Below are positions 24,063 through 32,022 of a DNA stretch of 37,722 nucleotides, piece by piece. The position numbers were made by a program, and so were the translations under genes. Source of the DNA: Arthrobacter silvisoli (GTDB taxonomy: Bacteria > Actinomycetota > Actinomycetes > Actinomycetales > Micrococcaceae). Each line of letters opens with the position of its first letter. The stretch's first letter is position 1. Below the pieces are notes generated by a model. It had not been told where the DNA came from, searched no databases, and was given only the letters and a program-made list of their open reading frames with translations. Location: NCBI RefSeq assembly GCF_003369445.1, contig NZ_QRCU01000012.1:1-37722 (forward strand). Reading direction: 5' to 3'.

Positions 24063-24704
24063 TCAGGGCCGTATGGAATTCCTGATGGCGATGCGTGCCT
24101 GGTCCAGCACGGTGCGCACTGTCTCCAAGGCGACGGGGGTCAGGTGCGCGCTCCCGGCATGCCTGCGCAGTTCAACCCGCATGTCGTCCCGGAAGGACTG
24201 CACCATCAGTTCCGCCTCCTTCAGGAGCCGGGTATTCTCTGCCGAATGCCGCGCTGCTTCGGGGGGTGCTCCGGGGGCGCTTCGCCCCGGACCGGCTCCT
24301 GCCGGCACAGCGGCGGCCCTGGCGGCCTCTGCACTGGCCGCCAAGTCCGCCCGCAGGCCGCGCATGTTGCTGCGGATGTCCTCCCGCAGTTCGTCCGCCA
24401 AGCGCCGCACCGATGCCGAAATTGCCGCTTCGACCTCCGCCAGTTCTGCGCGCCTGCTGTCCAGTTCGGCCAGTCCTGCCGGTGTGATCGAATAGTTGGT
24501 GCGGCGCCCGTCGTTCTCCGTGGCCACCAGGCCTTCCTCCTCCAGCTTGCCTAACCGGGGGTAGACCGTGCCGGCGCTGGGGGAGTAGGTGCCGCCGAAG
24601 CGCTCACCGAGCGCCTTGATGATCTCGTAGCCGTGCTTCGGGCCGGACTCCAGCAGGGCCAGCAGGTAGAGCCGGAGGGCTCCGTGGGCGAAGACCGGTG
24701 GCAT
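24063..24704 (-). CDS. PadR-family transcriptional repressor
   Basis: A 213-residue regulator. The N-terminal winged helix (residues 1-85) has the PadR hallmark LRLYLLALLESGPKHGYEIIKALGERFGGTYSPSAGTVYPRLGKLEEEGLV, then RRTNYSITPAGLAEL for the wing. The C-terminal half is helical and Glu/Arg/Ala-rich, with a loop of Pro/Gly/Ala around residues 130-150. Its ATG overlaps the stop of the DUF4097 gene by one base, so the pair is co-translated. The double palindrome in front of the DUF4097 gene is the probable autorepression site. Confidence 0.9.
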   Translation of the reverse strand: MPPVFAHGALRLYLLALLESGPKHGYEIIKALGERFGGTYSPSAGTVYPRLGKLEEEGLVATENDGRRTNYSITPAGLAELDSRRAELAEVEAAISASVRRLADELREDIRSNMRGLRADLAASAEAARAAAVPAGAGPGRSAPGAPPEAARHSAENTRLLKEAELMVQSFRDDMRVELRRHAGSAHLTPVALETVRTVLDQARIAIRNSIRP

Positions 24705-25558
24705 CAGAACCCGCCCCCGGGCACCCGCCCGCCGGCCGCCGTCGACCCGGTGGCGGCGGCGCTGCCGTGGATGACATAGGTCTTGCCGGACACGGAGTTG
24801 CTCCGTACCAAAGTGATCCGCTCCCTCGGGCCCACTGTCGCCTGCACGTTGCTGCCGGGATGGTCATGGAGCTGTCCATCGATCACCACGGCGCCGCTCG
24901 CCGACTTCGCGGCGACATCCGCGCCGATGTCCCGGGGCAGGCGCACCGTGACGTCGCCGGACACCGAATGGGCGGCGATGTCGCGGGTATGGCCGTGCAG
25001 GTCGAAGCTGAGGTCCCCGCTGACCGTCGTGGCGCGGACGTTGCTGAAATCGCCGGAGGCGGTCACCTCACCGGAGACACTCTTGGCCGTCATCACCCCG
25101 TGGTGGCCGCGGGCAATGACTTCGCCGCTGACGGTGTTCACGTGCAGTTCGCCGCTGGTGTCGTCCGAAAGCACAGAACCGGAGACGGTGTTGAGCTTGA
25201 TGGTGCCTGAAGTCCCGGAGACCATGCCGTCCCCGCTGACCGTGCCGGCTTCCACCGTGATGCCGGCCGGGACGGCGATGCCGATGACGACCGTGTTGGT
25301 GCTGGTGTTGCTGACCGTGTCCATGAGCTTGCGGAACCACCCCTGCGGCCCGTGGAGCTGATGGCGGACCTCGAGGCGGCCGTCGACGACGGTGACAATG
25401 AGCGGATCGCCTGCGATCTCCGATACTTCGATGCGGGCCGTGGCTTCGTCATGGGTGACGATGTCGAAGCGGCCCTTGACGATACCCAGCCTGAGTGAGC
25501 GGACGCCGTCGACGTCGATCGTCTGCGGGCCGGTGACGGTCCAGTTCTGTTCTGACAT
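24704..25558 (-). CDS. DUF4097 beta-strand repeat protein
   Basis: A 284-residue protein built of short repeats: a TVSG-like step recurs at least eight times (GTVSGDG, NTVSGSV, NTVSGEV, KSVSGEV, TTVSGDL, HSVSGDV, KSASGAV, NSVSGKT) about every 18-25 residues, the mark of a right-handed beta-solenoid of the DUF4097/adhesin-like family. No signal peptide or membrane helix is seen. It is first in an operon with a PadR repressor; such pairs are common in actinobacteria and are thought to respond to envelope or toxic stress, but no activity is known. GGAGG precedes the ATG. Confidence 0.88.
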   Translation of the reverse strand: MSEQNWTVTGPQTIDVDGVRSLRLGIVKGRFDIVTHDEATARIEVSEIAGDPLIVTVVDGRLEVRHQLHGPQGWFRKLMDTVSNTSTNTVVIGIAVPAGITVEAGTVSGDGMVSGTSGTIKLNTVSGSVLSDDTSGELHVNTVSGEVIARGHHGVMTAKSVSGEVTASGDFSNVRATTVSGDLSFDLHGHTRDIAAHSVSGDVTVRLPRDIGADVAAKSASGAVVIDGQLHDHPGSNVQATVGPRERITLVRSNSVSGKTYVIHGSAAATGSTAAGGRVPGGGF

Positions 25559-25572
25559 GACCCCTCCAGGAG

Positions 25573-25612
25573 TTGCGATATATCGCGTTTATGAAGACAC
25601 GATATATCGCAA
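25573..25612 (-). promoter_or_regulatory. Paired palindromic operator of the DUF4097-padR operon
   Basis: Two copies of a CGATATATCG palindrome, centred near 25580 and 25604 (24 bp apart), lie just upstream of the DUF4097 gene. The whole element is itself symmetric: TTGCGATATATCG at 25573-25585 is the exact reverse complement of 25600-25612. AT-rich symmetric sites ahead of a padR operon fit autorepression by a PadR dimer pair. Confidence 0.8.
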
Positions 25613-25652
25613 TCCCAGGGAGAGCAATGGTTTCCTCGAAGGGACGCTGTTC

Positions 25653-26252
25653 CTACTCGGGCTGGGCGATCCTCAGCCACTGGAACCAGCCGCGATGCAG
25701 CACCAGCCACGCCATCAGGCCGTAGCCCGCTTGGCCGGGAGTGCCGCCATTCGAGGCGAGGTCGGTGCGCCACTGTTCGTGGTTGAGCAGGGGCGAGAAG
25801 GTGTCGACATAATGGTGGTTGCGGCGGGTGGTGACATCGGAGAAGGCGGCGTTGAGTTCGGCGAGGCGCCGGTTGCGTGTCGGATCCAGGCCGGGCGGCG
25901 GGCCCACCACGAACACCTCGACGTTGTTCTGGCTGGCTCCGTCCAGGATGTTGGCGAGGTTGAGCCGGCTCCGGGCCGTGGAGAGGCCGAACTCGATGTC
26001 GCGGGCGGACAGGCCGATCACCAGGCGGTTTTCGTGGGAGTCGCTGAAGCGGCGGCCTGCTTCGTCCAGCCAGCGGCCGGCGAGGCCTTCGGTGCCCTCC
26101 ATGGGGCAGGGGAGTGAATAGCTCTCCACGGCGACCGAGTCCTGGGGCGTCCGGGCAAGCACCCGTCCCAGCCAGCCCAGTGCACGGGGATCGCCGAGCC
26201 CTGCGAGCAGTTCATCTCCAACAGCCGCGATGCGCAGCTTCCTGTCTTCCAC
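25653..26252 (-). CDS. SGNH/GDSL-fold protein lacking the catalytic residues
   Basis: A 199-residue protein with the length and fold pattern of small actinobacterial GDSL hydrolases: block I at IAAVGDELLAGLGDPRALGWLGRV, then a central LVIGLSARDIEFG where active enzymes have a GxND-type block, and a C-terminal QAGYGLMAW. However, the block I serine is replaced (GDE rather than GDS, residue 14), and the C-terminal D-x-x-H before AGY is NGGTP. Both nucleophile and base are missing, so esterase activity is unlikely. The GTG start at 26252 has GAGG about 7 bases upstream. It sits between the DUF4097 operon and kgd. Confidence 0.75.
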   Translation of the reverse strand: MEDRKLRIAAVGDELLAGLGDPRALGWLGRVLARTPQDSVAVESYSLPCPMEGTEGLAGRWLDEAGRRFSDSHENRLVIGLSARDIEFGLSTARSRLNLANILDGASQNNVEVFVVGPPPGLDPTRNRRLAELNAAFSDVTTRRNHHYVDTFSPLLNHEQWRTDLASNGGTPGQAGYGLMAWLVLHRGWFQWLRIAQPE

Positions 26253-26336
26253 CTGTTACCTCTTCACCAACGTTGCGGTCCATGCCGGGTGCCTGGCAGC
26301 CGGAGCGGCCTGGCATATCTACCCATTTAAACAGAA

Positions 26337-26376
26337 GTGCCCGGCAGGAGCTTGTTTCGAAGCTCCGGCCGGGCAC
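26337..26376 (-). terminator. Terminator after kgd
   Basis: On the minus strand, beyond the kgd stop, GTGCCCGGC..GGAGCTT pairs with AAGCTCC..GCCGGGCAC around a CGAAAC loop, with small bulges, followed by TTCTGTTT. Confidence 0.85.
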
Positions 26377-26385
26377 CCTTGTTGT

Positions 26386-29300
26386 TTACTTGCGTTCGAA
26401 GGCCTGCTTGAGCAGTGTGCTCTGCTCGGCTGCGTGGCGCTTCATGGAACCGGCGGCCGTGGAGGCCGACGCCGGACGCGACACCAGGCGGACCTTGCGG
26501 TCCAGGGCCTGAGGCAGGTTCAGGCCGATGAACGGCCACGGACCCTGGTTCGCGGGCTCGTCCTGGGCCCAGACGACCTCGGCGTTCGGGTACTTCGCCA
26601 GCTCGGCCTCGATTTCCGCCTGCGGCAGCGGGTAGAGCTGCTCCACGCGGATGATCGCCGTCGAGGTGTCGCCGGACTTCTGGCGGCTGGACAGCAGGTC
26701 GTAGTACAGGCGGCCGGAGACCAGCAGCACGCGGTCCACGTTCTGCAGGGCCTCGTGCTCGCCGATGACCGGCTTGAAGCCGCCCGAGGTGAAGTCCTCG
26801 ACGGCGGACGCCGCGGCCTTCAGGCGAAGCAGCTGCTTCGGCGTGAAGATGATGAGCGGCTTCCGTGGCCGGCTGTAGGCCTGGCGGCGCAGCAGGTGGA
26901 AGTGCGAGGCAGCGGTGGTCGGGTTCGCGACCACCATGTTGTCCTCGGCGCACAGCTGCAGGAAGCGCTCGATGCGGGCGGAGGAGTGGTCCGGACCCTG
27001 GCCCTCGTAGCCGTGCGGCAGCATAAGCACGAGCGAAGAACGCTGGCCCCACTTCTGCTCGGCCGAGGAGATGAACTCATCGATGATGGTCTGGGCGCCG
27101 TTGACGAAGTCGCCGAACTGGGCCTCCCACAGCACGAGGGCGTCCGGGCGTTCCACGGAGTAGCCGTACTCGAAGCCCATGGCGGCGTATTCGGACAGCA
27201 GGGAATCGTAGATCCACAGCTTGGCCTGGTCGTCGCTGAGCTTGCCCAGAGGCATCCACTCGCTGCCGTTGAGGCGGTCGTGGAAGACGGCGTGGCGCTG
27301 CACGAAGGTGCCGCGTCGCGAATCCTGGCCGGCGAGGCGGACCGGGACGCCTTCCATGATGAGCGAACCGAACGCCGCGATTTCGCCGAAGCCCCAGTCG
27401 ATGCCGCCTTCGCGGGACATCTGCTCGCGCTTCTCGAGGAGCTGCTTGAGCTTGGAGTGGACGGTGAAGTCCTCCGGGATCTCGAGGTGGGCGCGGCCGA
27501 TGTGCTGCAGCACCTCGCCGGAGATGGCGGTGGACGTCGGGGAGTTCGTTCCGGAGTCCGCCTGCTGTGCGATCGGGCGCTCGATGCCCGACACTGCGGC
27601 GGAGTCGGCGGTGACGATCGGAATGGGCGAGGTCTGGGCGGCGTGCGTCTCGGCGAAGACGCGCTCCAGGCGCTCCTGGTAGTCGCGGAGCAGCTGCTCT
27701 GCTTCTTCCTCGGTGATGTCGCCACGGCCGATCAGGGACTCGGTGTACAGCTTGCGGACCGAGCGCTTCGCCTCGATCAGGTTGTACATCAGCGGCTGCG
27801 TCATCGAGGGGTCGTCGCCCTCGTTGTGGCCACGGCGGCGGTAGCACACCATGTCCACGATGACGTCCTTGTGGAAGCGCTGGCGGAACTCGTAGGCCAG
27901 TTGTGCCACGCGGACCACGGCCTCGGGGTCGTCGCCGTTCACGTGGAACACCGGTGCCTGGATCATCTTCGCGACGTCCGTGGAGTACGTGGAGGAACGC
28001 GAGGAGGACGGCGCGGTGGTGAAGCCCACCTGGTTGTTCACGATGATGTGGATGGTGCCGCCGGTGCGGTAGCCCCGCAGCTGGGACAGGTTCAGGGTTT
28101 CGGCAACCACGCCCTGGCCGGCGAATGCGGCATCGCCGTGGACCATGATCGGCAGGACCGGGAAGGTCTCGCCCTGGTCCAGACGGTCCTGCTTGGCGCG
28201 GACGATGCCCTCGAGGACCGAGTCCACGGCCTCCAGGTGCGAGGGGTTTGCGGCGAGGTAGACCTTGGTCTGCTTGCCGTTGTCCGAGGTGAACGTGCCC
28301 TCGGTGCCCAGGTGGTATTTGACGTCGCCGGAGCCCTGCACGGAGCGGGGGTCCTGCGTGCCCTCGAACTCACGGAAGACCTGGGCATAGGTCTTGCCCG
28401 CGATGTTGGTCAGCACGTTGAGGCGGCCGCGGTGGGCCATGCCGATCGCGACCTCGTCGAGTCCGTCGTCGGCGGCGTCGGAAATGATGGTGTCCAGCAG
28501 CGGGATCAGGGATTCGCCGCCTTCAAGGGAGAAACGCTTCTGGCCGACGAACTTGGTCTGCAGGAAGGTTTCGAACGCCTCGGCAGCATTGAGCTTGGAG
28601 ACGATGCGCAGTTGCTCTTCGCGGCTCGGCTTGGAGTACGGGTGTTCGAGCTGGTCCTGGAACCACTGGCGTTCCTTGGGCTCCTGGATGTGCATGTATT
28701 CGATGCCCGTGGTGCGGCAGTAGGCATCGCGCAGCACGCCCAGGATGTCGCGGAACTTCAGCATCGGCTTGCCGCCGAAGCCGCCCGTGGGCCATTCGCG
28801 GTCCAGGTCCCAGAGGGTCAGACCGTAGGTCAGGACGTCGAGGTCGGGGTGCTTGCGCTGGACGTACTCCAGCGGGTTGGTGTCAGCCATGAGGTGGCCA
28901 CGGACCCGGTAGGAGTGGATCAACTGCTGGATGCGGGCAACCTTGTTGATCTCGTCGGCCGGGTCGACCTGGAGGTCGGGGCTCCAGCGGACGGGCTCGT
29001 ACGGAATGCGCAGGGCCTCGAAGATCTCGTCGTAGAAGTTCTGCGCACCCAGCAACAGCTGGTGGACCAGCTTGAGGAACTCGCCGCTGCCCGCACCCTG
29101 GATGACGCGGTGGTCGTAGGTGGAAGTCAGCGTGAGGATCTTGCTGATGGCGTTCTGGGCGATGATCTTCTCGCTGGCGCCCTGCCATTCGGCCGGGTAG
29201 TCGAGGGCGCCGACACCGATGATGGCCGCCTGGCCCTTGGAAAGGCGAGGAACGGAGTGCACCGTGCCGATGCCGCCCGGGTTGGTGAGGGAGACCGTGG

Positions 29301-30189
29301 TGCCGGCGTGGTCGTCGGCCGTGAGCTTGCCGTTGCGGGCACGCTTGATGAGGTCCTCGTAGGTGTGCCAGAACTCCGAGAAGTTCATGGTTTCCGCCTT
29401 CTTGATGTTCGGAACCATCAGGAGGCGGGTGCCGTCGGGCTTGGGCATGTCGATTGCGATGCCGAAGTTGACGTGCGCGGGCTGGACGGCCACGGGCTTG
29501 CCGTCCACCTCGTCGTAGTACACGTTCATGGACGGGAACTGGGAGAGCGCCCGCACTACGGCGTAACCGATGATGTGCGTGAAGGAGACCTTGCCGCCGC
29601 GGGCGCGGGCGAGGTTGGAGTTGATGACAACGCGGTTGTCGATCAGCAGCTTGGCCGGAACGGCGCGGACGCTGGTGGCCGTCGGCACTTCCAGGCTCGT
29701 CACCATGTTGGCGGCGATCGCCTTTGCCGGGCCGCGGAGGACGGAAACGACGTCCTCCTCGGGCGGCGTGGGTGCCTTGGTGCTCTTGGGGAGCTGGGCC
29801 GGGATGGGCTGGGCCTGCCCGGCGGCCGGCTTCTGCGCGCCGTCTTTGGCGACAGTGGCCGGGGCCTTCTTGGCCGGTGCTGCGGGAGCGGCCGGCGCAG
29901 CAGCCGGTGCCGGCGTGGCGGGCGAAGCTGCAGGCGCCGGTGCGGGCGCCGTTGCCGTGGGCGCCGGGGCCTGTGCTACGACCGGAAGTTCTCGGGTTGC
30001 CGGGTTTGCGGGGGCGGCGGAGGTTCCGTTGGAAGAAGTGCCGTCAGCGGTGGTGAAGGATTCGAAGAGGGGCCACCATTTGGCGTCGACCGAATTCTTG
30101 TCCTGCTGGTACCGCTCGTACAGTTCGTCAACGAGCCACTCGTTTCCGCCAAATTCCTCTGGTAGACGGTGGCTTGGCTGCTCTGGCAC
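26386..30189 (-). CDS. kgd: Multifunctional 2-oxoglutarate decarboxylase/dehydrogenase E1-E2 (Kgd/OdhA)
   Basis: A 1267-residue TCA-cycle enzyme fusing an E2o-type succinyltransferase catalytic domain with a thiamine-diphosphate E1o. The N-terminus (LVDELYERYQQDKNSVDAKWWPLFESF) is the OdhI-GarA binding-type segment; a long Ala/Pro linker follows to about residue 130. The E2 domain ends in STYDHRVIQGAGSGEFLKLVH (catalytic His near 360), with no lipoyl domain. The E1 part shows MAHRGRLNVL, HGDAAFAGQGVV and VDMVCYRRRGHNEGDDP. The complex needs separate lipoyl E2p and E3 partners, not in this window. The start is the GTG at 30189; GGAAGAGG lies about 11 bases upstream. Confidence 0.96.
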   Translation of the reverse strand: MPEQPSHRLPEEFGGNEWLVDELYERYQQDKNSVDAKWWPLFESFTTADGTSSNGTSAAPANPATRELPVVAQAPAPTATAPAPAPAASPATPAPAAAPAAPAAPAKKAPATVAKDGAQKPAAGQAQPIPAQLPKSTKAPTPPEEDVVSVLRGPAKAIAANMVTSLEVPTATSVRAVPAKLLIDNRVVINSNLARARGGKVSFTHIIGYAVVRALSQFPSMNVYYDEVDGKPVAVQPAHVNFGIAIDMPKPDGTRLLMVPNIKKAETMNFSEFWHTYEDLIKRARNGKLTADDHAGTTVSLTNPGGIGTVHSVPRLSKGQAAIIGVGALDYPAEWQGASEKIIAQNAISKILTLTSTYDHRVIQGAGSGEFLKLVHQLLLGAQNFYDEIFEALRIPYEPVRWSPDLQVDPADEINKVARIQQLIHSYRVRGHLMADTNPLEYVQRKHPDLDVLTYGLTLWDLDREWPTGGFGGKPMLKFRDILGVLRDAYCRTTGIEYMHIQEPKERQWFQDQLEHPYSKPSREEQLRIVSKLNAAEAFETFLQTKFVGQKRFSLEGGESLIPLLDTIISDAADDGLDEVAIGMAHRGRLNVLTNIAGKTYAQVFREFEGTQDPRSVQGSGDVKYHLGTEGTFTSDNGKQTKVYLAANPSHLEAVDSVLEGIVRAKQDRLDQGETFPVLPIMVHGDAAFAGQGVVAETLNLSQLRGYRTGGTIHIIVNNQVGFTTAPSSSRSSTYSTDVAKMIQAPVFHVNGDDPEAVVRVAQLAYEFRQRFHKDVIVDMVCYRRRGHNEGDDPSMTQPLMYNLIEAKRSVRKLYTESLIGRGDITEEEAEQLLRDYQERLERVFAETHAAQTSPIPIVTADSAAVSGIERPIAQQADSGTNSPTSTAISGEVLQHIGRAHLEIPEDFTVHSKLKQLLEKREQMSREGGIDWGFGEIAAFGSLIMEGVPVRLAGQDSRRGTFVQRHAVFHDRLNGSEWMPLGKLSDDQAKLWIYDSLLSEYAAMGFEYGYSVERPDALVLWEAQFGDFVNGAQTIIDEFISSAEQKWGQRSSLVLMLPHGYEGQGPDHSSARIERFLQLCAEDNMVVANPTTAASHFHLLRRQAYSRPRKPLIIFTPKQLLRLKAAASAVEDFTSGGFKPVIGEHEALQNVDRVLLVSGRLYYDLLSSRQKSGDTSTAIIRVEQLYPLPQAEIEAELAKYPNAEVVWAQDEPANQGPWPFIGLNLPQALDRKVRLVSRPASASTAAGSMKRHAAEQSTLLKQAFERK

Positions 30190-30295
30190 TTGAAATACGC
30201 CTCTTCCATGAGTGTTGATGTCCAGCTGACCCGGTGGAATTGCCTGAAAAAACGACTCGGGCCAGGGTCCGGTCCCTCGGGCTCAGACCCTTGCC

Positions 30296-30326
30296 AGTCT
30301 AGTGACGGACGGCGCCTGTCTGCCAA
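30296..30326 (-). promoter_or_regulatory. Likely kgd promoter
   Basis: On the minus strand TTGGCA (30326-30321), a 19-base spacer and TAGACT (30301-30296). The spacer is longer than ideal. It predicts a leader of about 100 bases before the kgd start. Confidence 0.5.
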
Positions 30327-30432
30327 TAGTGGTGACCTAAATCATGTCTGTGCTACGAAGTGAACCACGGGCGCCGCCGCGCGGCGCTGCCGACCGGGCA
30401 AAACCCGCGGCTGAAGTACACGGGCCGGGCTG

Positions 30433-30447
30433 TAGACTGGAGCCCTT
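30433..30447 (+). promoter_or_regulatory. -10 box ahead of the leader ORF/CNNM operon
   Basis: TAGACT at 30433-30438, nine bases before an ATG at 30448; divergent from the kgd promoter. No clear -35. The 258 bases between kgd (30189) and this ATG hold only these two promoter regions as far as I can see. Confidence 0.5.
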
Positions 30448-30666
30448 ATGGACAGTAATTCCAGGTGCCGGCCTGGACGCTGCGGGGGAAGCCGATCGGC
30501 TGTCCTTCCCCGGGCATTCCACAGCGCCGGCAATACCCGTACACATGCCCATCCCGCGCCCTCTGCCGCCTCCGGCGGCGCTGCGCCCCAGTCCTCGGCA
30601 GCGGCTGACCAGCCTCCGCCGGCGCGTTCTTCCCGATCCTCCCGGCGAACCGGTGGTGGGGCCTGA
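30448..30666 (+). CDS. Possible leader peptide ORF coupled to the CNNM gene
   Basis: A 72-codon frame whose ATG lies nine bases after a -10 box and whose TGA directly abuts the ATG of the next gene (TGAATG). The product is rich in Ser, Ala, Arg and Pro (MDSNSRCRPGRCGG at the start), with no recognisable domain, and may be non-functional as a protein. Its position suggests it is translated and lets ribosomes reach the poorly served CNNM start. It could also be a chance frame in a 5' UTR; confidence is low. Confidence 0.35.
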   Translation: MDSNSRCRPGRCGGSRSAVLPRAFHSAGNTRTHAHPAPSAASGGAAPQSSAAADQPPPARSSRSSRRTGGGA

Positions 30667-32022
30667 ATGGAATGGCTCCTGCTCCTTGCCGGCCTTCTCC
30701 TGATCCTTGGCACTGGCTTCTTCGTCGCCGTCGAATTCTCCCTGGTGGCCCTCGACCAGACATCGGTCCAGCGCGCGGTCGACGACGGCGACCACGCCGC
30801 ACGGCCCCTGCTCAAGTGCCTCAAATCCTTGTCCACGCAGCTTTCCAGCTGCCAGTTGGGCATCACCCTGACCACCCTGCTGACGGGTTTCGTGATGGAG
30901 CCCTCCGTCGGCGAACTCCTGCACGGCCCGCTCGTGCTGGTCGGCGCGCCGGAGGCCGCCGCCCGCTCGGTGTCACTTTTCATCGCCATGGTGTTTGCCA
31001 CCCTGCTTTCGATGCTGATCGGTGAGCTCGTGCCGAAGAACCTCGCGATCGCCCAGGCGTTCCCGGTCGGCAAAGCGCTGGCCCGCCCGCAGCTGATCTT
31101 CACCGCCGTCTTCAAGCCCGCCATCCTGCTGCTCAACGGTTTCTCGAACCGGGTCCTGCATCTTTTCGGCCTTGAAGCCAAGGAAGAGATTTCCGGTGCG
31201 CGTTCGCCCGCGGAACTGGCATCGCTCGTGCGGCGCTCGGCGGAGCTCGGAACGCTCGACGCCGGAACGGCCAACTTCGTGGCCCGCACCCTGAGGTTCG
31301 CCGAACGAACCGCGGCCGACGTCATGACGCCGCGCATCCGGATGGAGACGATCGGTGCCGGGCAGCCGGTCACCGACATCATTGATGCCGCCCGCCGGAC
31401 CGGGTATTCCCGGTTTCCCGTCATCGGAGACTCTGCCGACGACATCCGCGGAGTGGTCCACGTCAAGAAGGCCGTGGCCGTTCCGCGCGAACGCCGCAAC
31501 GGACTGGAGGCCGGGGCGATCATGGCCGAGGTGCTCCGGGTCCCGGAGACCATCCACCTGGATGCACTGCTGTCCGAACTGCGCGAGGGTAACCTCCAGT
31601 TGGCTGTGGTGCTGGACGAATACGGGGGCACGGCAGGCATCGCCACCCTCGAGGACCTCGTGGAGGAAATCGTGGGGGAGGTGGCCGATGAGCACGACCG
31701 GGTGCGTCCCGGCCTGCTGCAAAGTGCCTCCGGCGACTGGTACTTCCCGGGCCTTCTGCGCCCGGATGAAGTGTCCGAACAGATTCCGGGGCTGACCGTC
31801 CCCGACGATCCCGCCTATGAGACGGTGGGCGGCTACGTCATGAGCCGGCTGGGCCGGATCGCAGTGACGGGGGACGTCGTTGAAGCAGGCGGCGGAACCC
31901 TTTCGGTCACCCGGATGGACGGCCGCAGGATCGACCGCATCTGCTTCAGGCCCGCTCCGCCGGACGGTCCGGACGGTGACCCCGGACGGAGCGGCCGGGC
32001 CGTGAAGGGGGCGACGGCATGA
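30667..32022 (+). CDS. CNNM/CorC-type membrane protein with CBS pair and CorC_HlyC domain
   Basis: A 451-residue protein of the hemolysin C/CorC/CNNM family, linked to magnesium or cobalt export. Order: CNNM (DUF21) membrane domain with about four helices at residues 1-150 and the signature GELVPKNLAIA; a CBS pair at about 215-335 (ADVMTPRIRMETI, VVLDEYGGTAGIATLEDLVEEIVGEV); a CorC_HlyC domain at the C-terminus (ETVGGYVMSRLGRI). The ribosome site is weak (GGTGG), and the preceding leader frame ends exactly at its start. It overlaps the next CNNM gene by ATGA. Confidence 0.92.
   Translation: MEWLLLLAGLLLILGTGFFVAVEFSLVALDQTSVQRAVDDGDHAARPLLKCLKSLSTQLSSCQLGITLTTLLTGFVMEPSVGELLHGPLVLVGAPEAAARSVSLFIAMVFATLLSMLIGELVPKNLAIAQAFPVGKALARPQLIFTAVFKPAILLLNGFSNRVLHLFGLEAKEEISGARSPAELASLVRRSAELGTLDAGTANFVARTLRFAERTAADVMTPRIRMETIGAGQPVTDIIDAARRTGYSRFPVIGDSADDIRGVVHVKKAVAVPRERRNGLEAGAIMAEVLRVPETIHLDALLSELREGNLQLAVVLDEYGGTAGIATLEDLVEEIVGEVADEHDRVRPGLLQSASGDWYFPGLLRPDEVSEQIPGLTVPDDPAYETVGGYVMSRLGRIAVTGDVVEAGGGTLSVTRMDGRRIDRICFRPAPPDGPDGDPGRSGRAVKGATA

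Noticed and set aside
26230..30165. A 1311-codon plus-strand frame opposite kgd
   Set aside because: It is the complement of kgd, whose enzyme motifs are unmistakable; the antisense product is low-complexity and Val/Leu/Gly/Arg-rich.
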